10,476 nt of DNA from Alphaproteobacteria bacterium TMED109 (GTDB lineage Bacteria > Pseudomonadota > Alphaproteobacteria > TMED109), in assembly GCA_002171375.1 (NCBI GenBank), contig NHFK01000015.1, positions 32,194-42,669 of the forward strand. Reading direction: 5' to 3'. Made by a program: the position numbers and the translations under genes. The notes under the pieces are model-generated. The model had not been told where the DNA came from and ran no database searches. It was given only the letters and a program-made list of their open reading frames with translations. Below are positions 8,564 through 10,476 of this stretch, piece after piece. Position 1 is the first letter of the stretch, and every line of letters starts with the position of its first letter.

Positions 8564-10476
8564 ATGTCAGAAAGAATAGAAAAATATGGTTTAAATATAG
8601 ATGCAAAATTAGTAAATTTTATTGAGTCAGAAGCTATTCCTGGTACTGGTGTAGATGTTCAAAAATTTTGGCAAGGGTTTGCAGAAATAATAGAAAAATT
8701 AGGCCCTATAAATAAAAGCCTTTTAGAAAAACGTGAAGATATTCAATCCAAAATAGATCAATGGCATATTACCCATAGAGGGCAAGAGGTAGATGTTGAA
8801 AAATATAAATCCTTTTTGCTTGATATAGATTATTTAGTACCAGAAGGAGAAGATTTTAAAATTGACACTAGTAATGTTGATCTTGAAATTGCAAAACTAT
8901 GTGGTCCTCAATTAGTTGTACCTATAATGAATGCTCGTTATGCATTAAATGCTGCTAATGCACGATGGGGAAGTTTGTATGATGCATTTTATGGCACAGA
9001 TGCTATGGGAGATTTGCCCCCGGAAGGAAGCTATAGTAATGAAAGAGGAGATAAAGTTATTTCTAATGCTAAAGCTCATCTGGATAAAGTAGTACCTTTA
9101 AATTTATGTAAGTGGCACGAGATTTCAAAAATAAGCATTTTAGAAGGACAATTGTTGTTGTCCGCAAATGGACAAGAGGTTGCCTTAATTAATAAAAACC
9201 AATTTGTTGGACACATACAAAATAATAATTCTTTAAATGAAATAATTTTTGTTCAAAACGGACTACATGTTCGTATTATAATTAATCCCGATCATGTGAT
9301 TGGAAAAATTGATAGAGCAAATATATCAGACATTATTTTAGAAGCAGCACTTACAACTATTATGGACTGTGAAGATAGTGTTGCAGCTGTGGATGGTGAA
9401 GATAAAGTTTTAGCTTATAAGAATTGGCTGGGTTTAATGAAGGGAGACCTTACAGAAGATATAGAAAAAGCAGGTAAAAATATTACTAGAAGGCTTAATA
9501 GCGATATTGAATATATAAATACTGAAGGCACGAAAGCTATCTTGAAAGGGAGGTCTTTGATGTTAAACAGAAATGTTGGCCATTTAATGACTAATCCCAG
9601 TGTGTTAGATAGTTCTGGTAATGAGGTAGGTGAAGGTTTAATTGACGCAATGTGTACTATTATGATTGCTATGCATGATTTATCTAAATCTTCAGGTATT
9701 CGAAACTCTTTAAAAGGTTCAGTATACATTGTAAAACCTAAAATGCATGGTCCAGAAGAAGTAGCATTTACGGACGAAATTTTTTCTAGCGTTGAAAATA
9801 TTTTAGGGTTGCCATCAAATACAGTTAAAATTGGTATAATGGATGAAGAAAGAAGAACGAGTGCAAACTTAAAAGAATGTATTCGCTCTGCAAAATCAAG
9901 AGTTGCATTCATTAACACTGGTTTTTTAGATAGAACTGGTGATGAAATTCATACCTCTATGGAAGCAGGACCTTTTTTAAGGAAAGGTGATATGAAATCT
10001 ACGGAGTGGATTAAATCTTATGAAGAAAGAAATGTAGATATAGGACTTAATTGCGGGTTACAAGGACGTGCGCAAATAGGCAAAGGAATGTGGGCAATGC
10101 CAGATTTAATGAAAGATATGCTTGAACAAAAAATAGGACATCCAAAAGCTGGAGCAAATTGTGCATGGGTTCCCAGTCCAACAGCTGCTACATTGCATGC
10201 TATGCATTATCATATGGTAGATGTTTTTGATGTTCAAAATGAAATTATTGAGGGAGGCTCAAGAGGTACTTTAGATGAATTGTTAAAAATACCTGTAGCT
10301 GATGGGCATAATTGGTCTCAAGAAGATATTGAACAAGAAATAGAAAATAATGCTCAGGGTATATTAGGTTATGTAGTCAGATGGGTTGATCAAGGAGTAG
10401 GTTGTTCAAAAGTACCTGATATTCATGATATAGGATTAATGGAAGATAGAGCAACATGCAGAATTTCATCACAAGC
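8564..10476 (+). CDS. glcB: Malate synthase G, 3' end outside window
   Basis: Malate synthase G condenses glyoxylate with acetyl-CoA to malate in the cytoplasm, serving the glyoxylate bypass or glyoxylate made from glycolate or glycine. The frame runs from ATG 8564 off the right edge; 637 codons are visible of about 720 in the family, so some 85 C-terminal residues are missing. The G isoform is clear from the length and N-terminal segments ([33 protein letters not shown]). Active-site motifs are intact: R336 in NRNVGHLM, the Mg2+-binding acidic residues in IMDEERRTS (425-433) and D456 in [11 protein letters not shown], and the general base D628 in [12 protein letters not shown], matching E. 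coli R338, E427, D455 and D631. C614 (GVGCSKVPD) corresponds to the E. coli C617 region. AAAGG (8551-8555) sits 8 bp before the ATG. Upstream lie tandem 19-bp repeats and no visible glycine riboswitch. Confidence 0.97.
   Translation, partial: MSERIEKYGLNIDAKLVNFIESEAIPGTGVDVQKFWQGFAEIIEKLGPINKSLLEKREDIQSKIDQWHITHRGQEVDVEKYKSFLLDIDYLVPEGEDFKIDTSNVDLEIAKLCGPQLVVPIMNARYALNAANARWGSLYDAFYGTDAMGDLPPEGSYSNERGDKVISNAKAHLDKVVPLNLCKWHEISKISILEGQLLLSANGQEVALINKNQFVGHIQNNNSLNEIIFVQNGLHVRIIINPDHVIGKIDRANISDIILEAALTTIMDCEDSVAAVDGEDKVLAYKNWLGLMKGDLTEDIEKAGKNITRRLNSDIEYINTEGTKAILKGRSLMLNRNVGHLMTNPSVLDSSGNEVGEGLIDAMCTIMIAMHDLSKSSGIRNSLKGSVYIVKPKMHGPEEVAFTDEIFSSVENILGLPSNTVKIGIMDEERRTSANLKECIRSAKSRVAFINTGFLDRTGDEIHTSMEAGPFLRKGDMKSTEWIKSYEERNVDIGLNCGLQGRAQIGKGMWAMPDLMKDMLEQKIGHPKAGANCAWVPSPTAATLHAMHYHMVDVFDVQNEIIEGGSRGTLDELLKIPVADGHNWSQEDIEQEIENNAQGILGYVVRWVDQGVGCSKVPDIHDIGLMEDRATCRISSQ

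Noticed and set aside
9415-9918. 167-codon open frame on the minus strand
   Set aside because: It lies wholly inside glcB, whose protein is conserved throughout, and its translation is a low-complexity hydrophobic shadow with no ribosome-binding site or recognisable motif.

Overview
The window is a very AT-rich (about 30% G+C by eye), tightly packed bacterial chromosome segment. The order rlmE - guaB - rsmB - guaA, an RsmB that begins with MTPGARL, and small intergenic gaps suggest an alphaproteobacterium with a streamlined genome, such as a marine SAR11- or HIMB59-like lineage. That assignment is inference from gene order, base composition and recognised protein motifs; no marker RNA gene is present.

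Left block (1-6806, all on +): the 3' part of an acyl-CoA ligase gene that enters from the left edge, then rlmE (23S rRNA 2'-O-methyltransferase), guaB (IMP dehydrogenase), rsmB (16S rRNA m5C967 methyltransferase), a small exported TPR protein, and guaA (GMP synthase). Gaps are 12 bp (ligase/rlmE) and 71 bp (rlmE/guaB). guaB and rsmB overlap by 4 bases, rsmB and the TPR gene are 9 bp apart, and the TPR gene overlaps guaA by 8 bases. guaB and guaA together convert IMP to XMP and then GMP, so this is a GMP-synthesis operon interleaved with two rRNA methyltransferases. Both guaB and rsmB start with TTG. An inverted repeat at 6824-6865 closes the block and probably serves as a terminator for both converging transcripts.

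Middle (6889-7416): one small minus-strand gene for an 80-residue exported protein of unknown function with a C-terminal CYDC motif. It is followed by a 285-bp divergent intergenic region that contains several palindromes and a direct repeat but no gene.

Right block (7417-10476, +): an aldo/keto reductase, then a 136-bp spacer with an exact 19-bp direct repeat and TATAAT boxes, then malate synthase G (glcB), cut by the right edge after 637 codons with its catalytic residues in view. I see no rRNA, tRNA, CRISPR array, transposase or phage gene. The core genes are ordinary housekeeping genes; what deserves a second look is the regulatory DNA in front of the reductase and glcB, the two small exported proteins, and the paired TTG starts. 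I did not find convincing evidence for a new multi-gene system.
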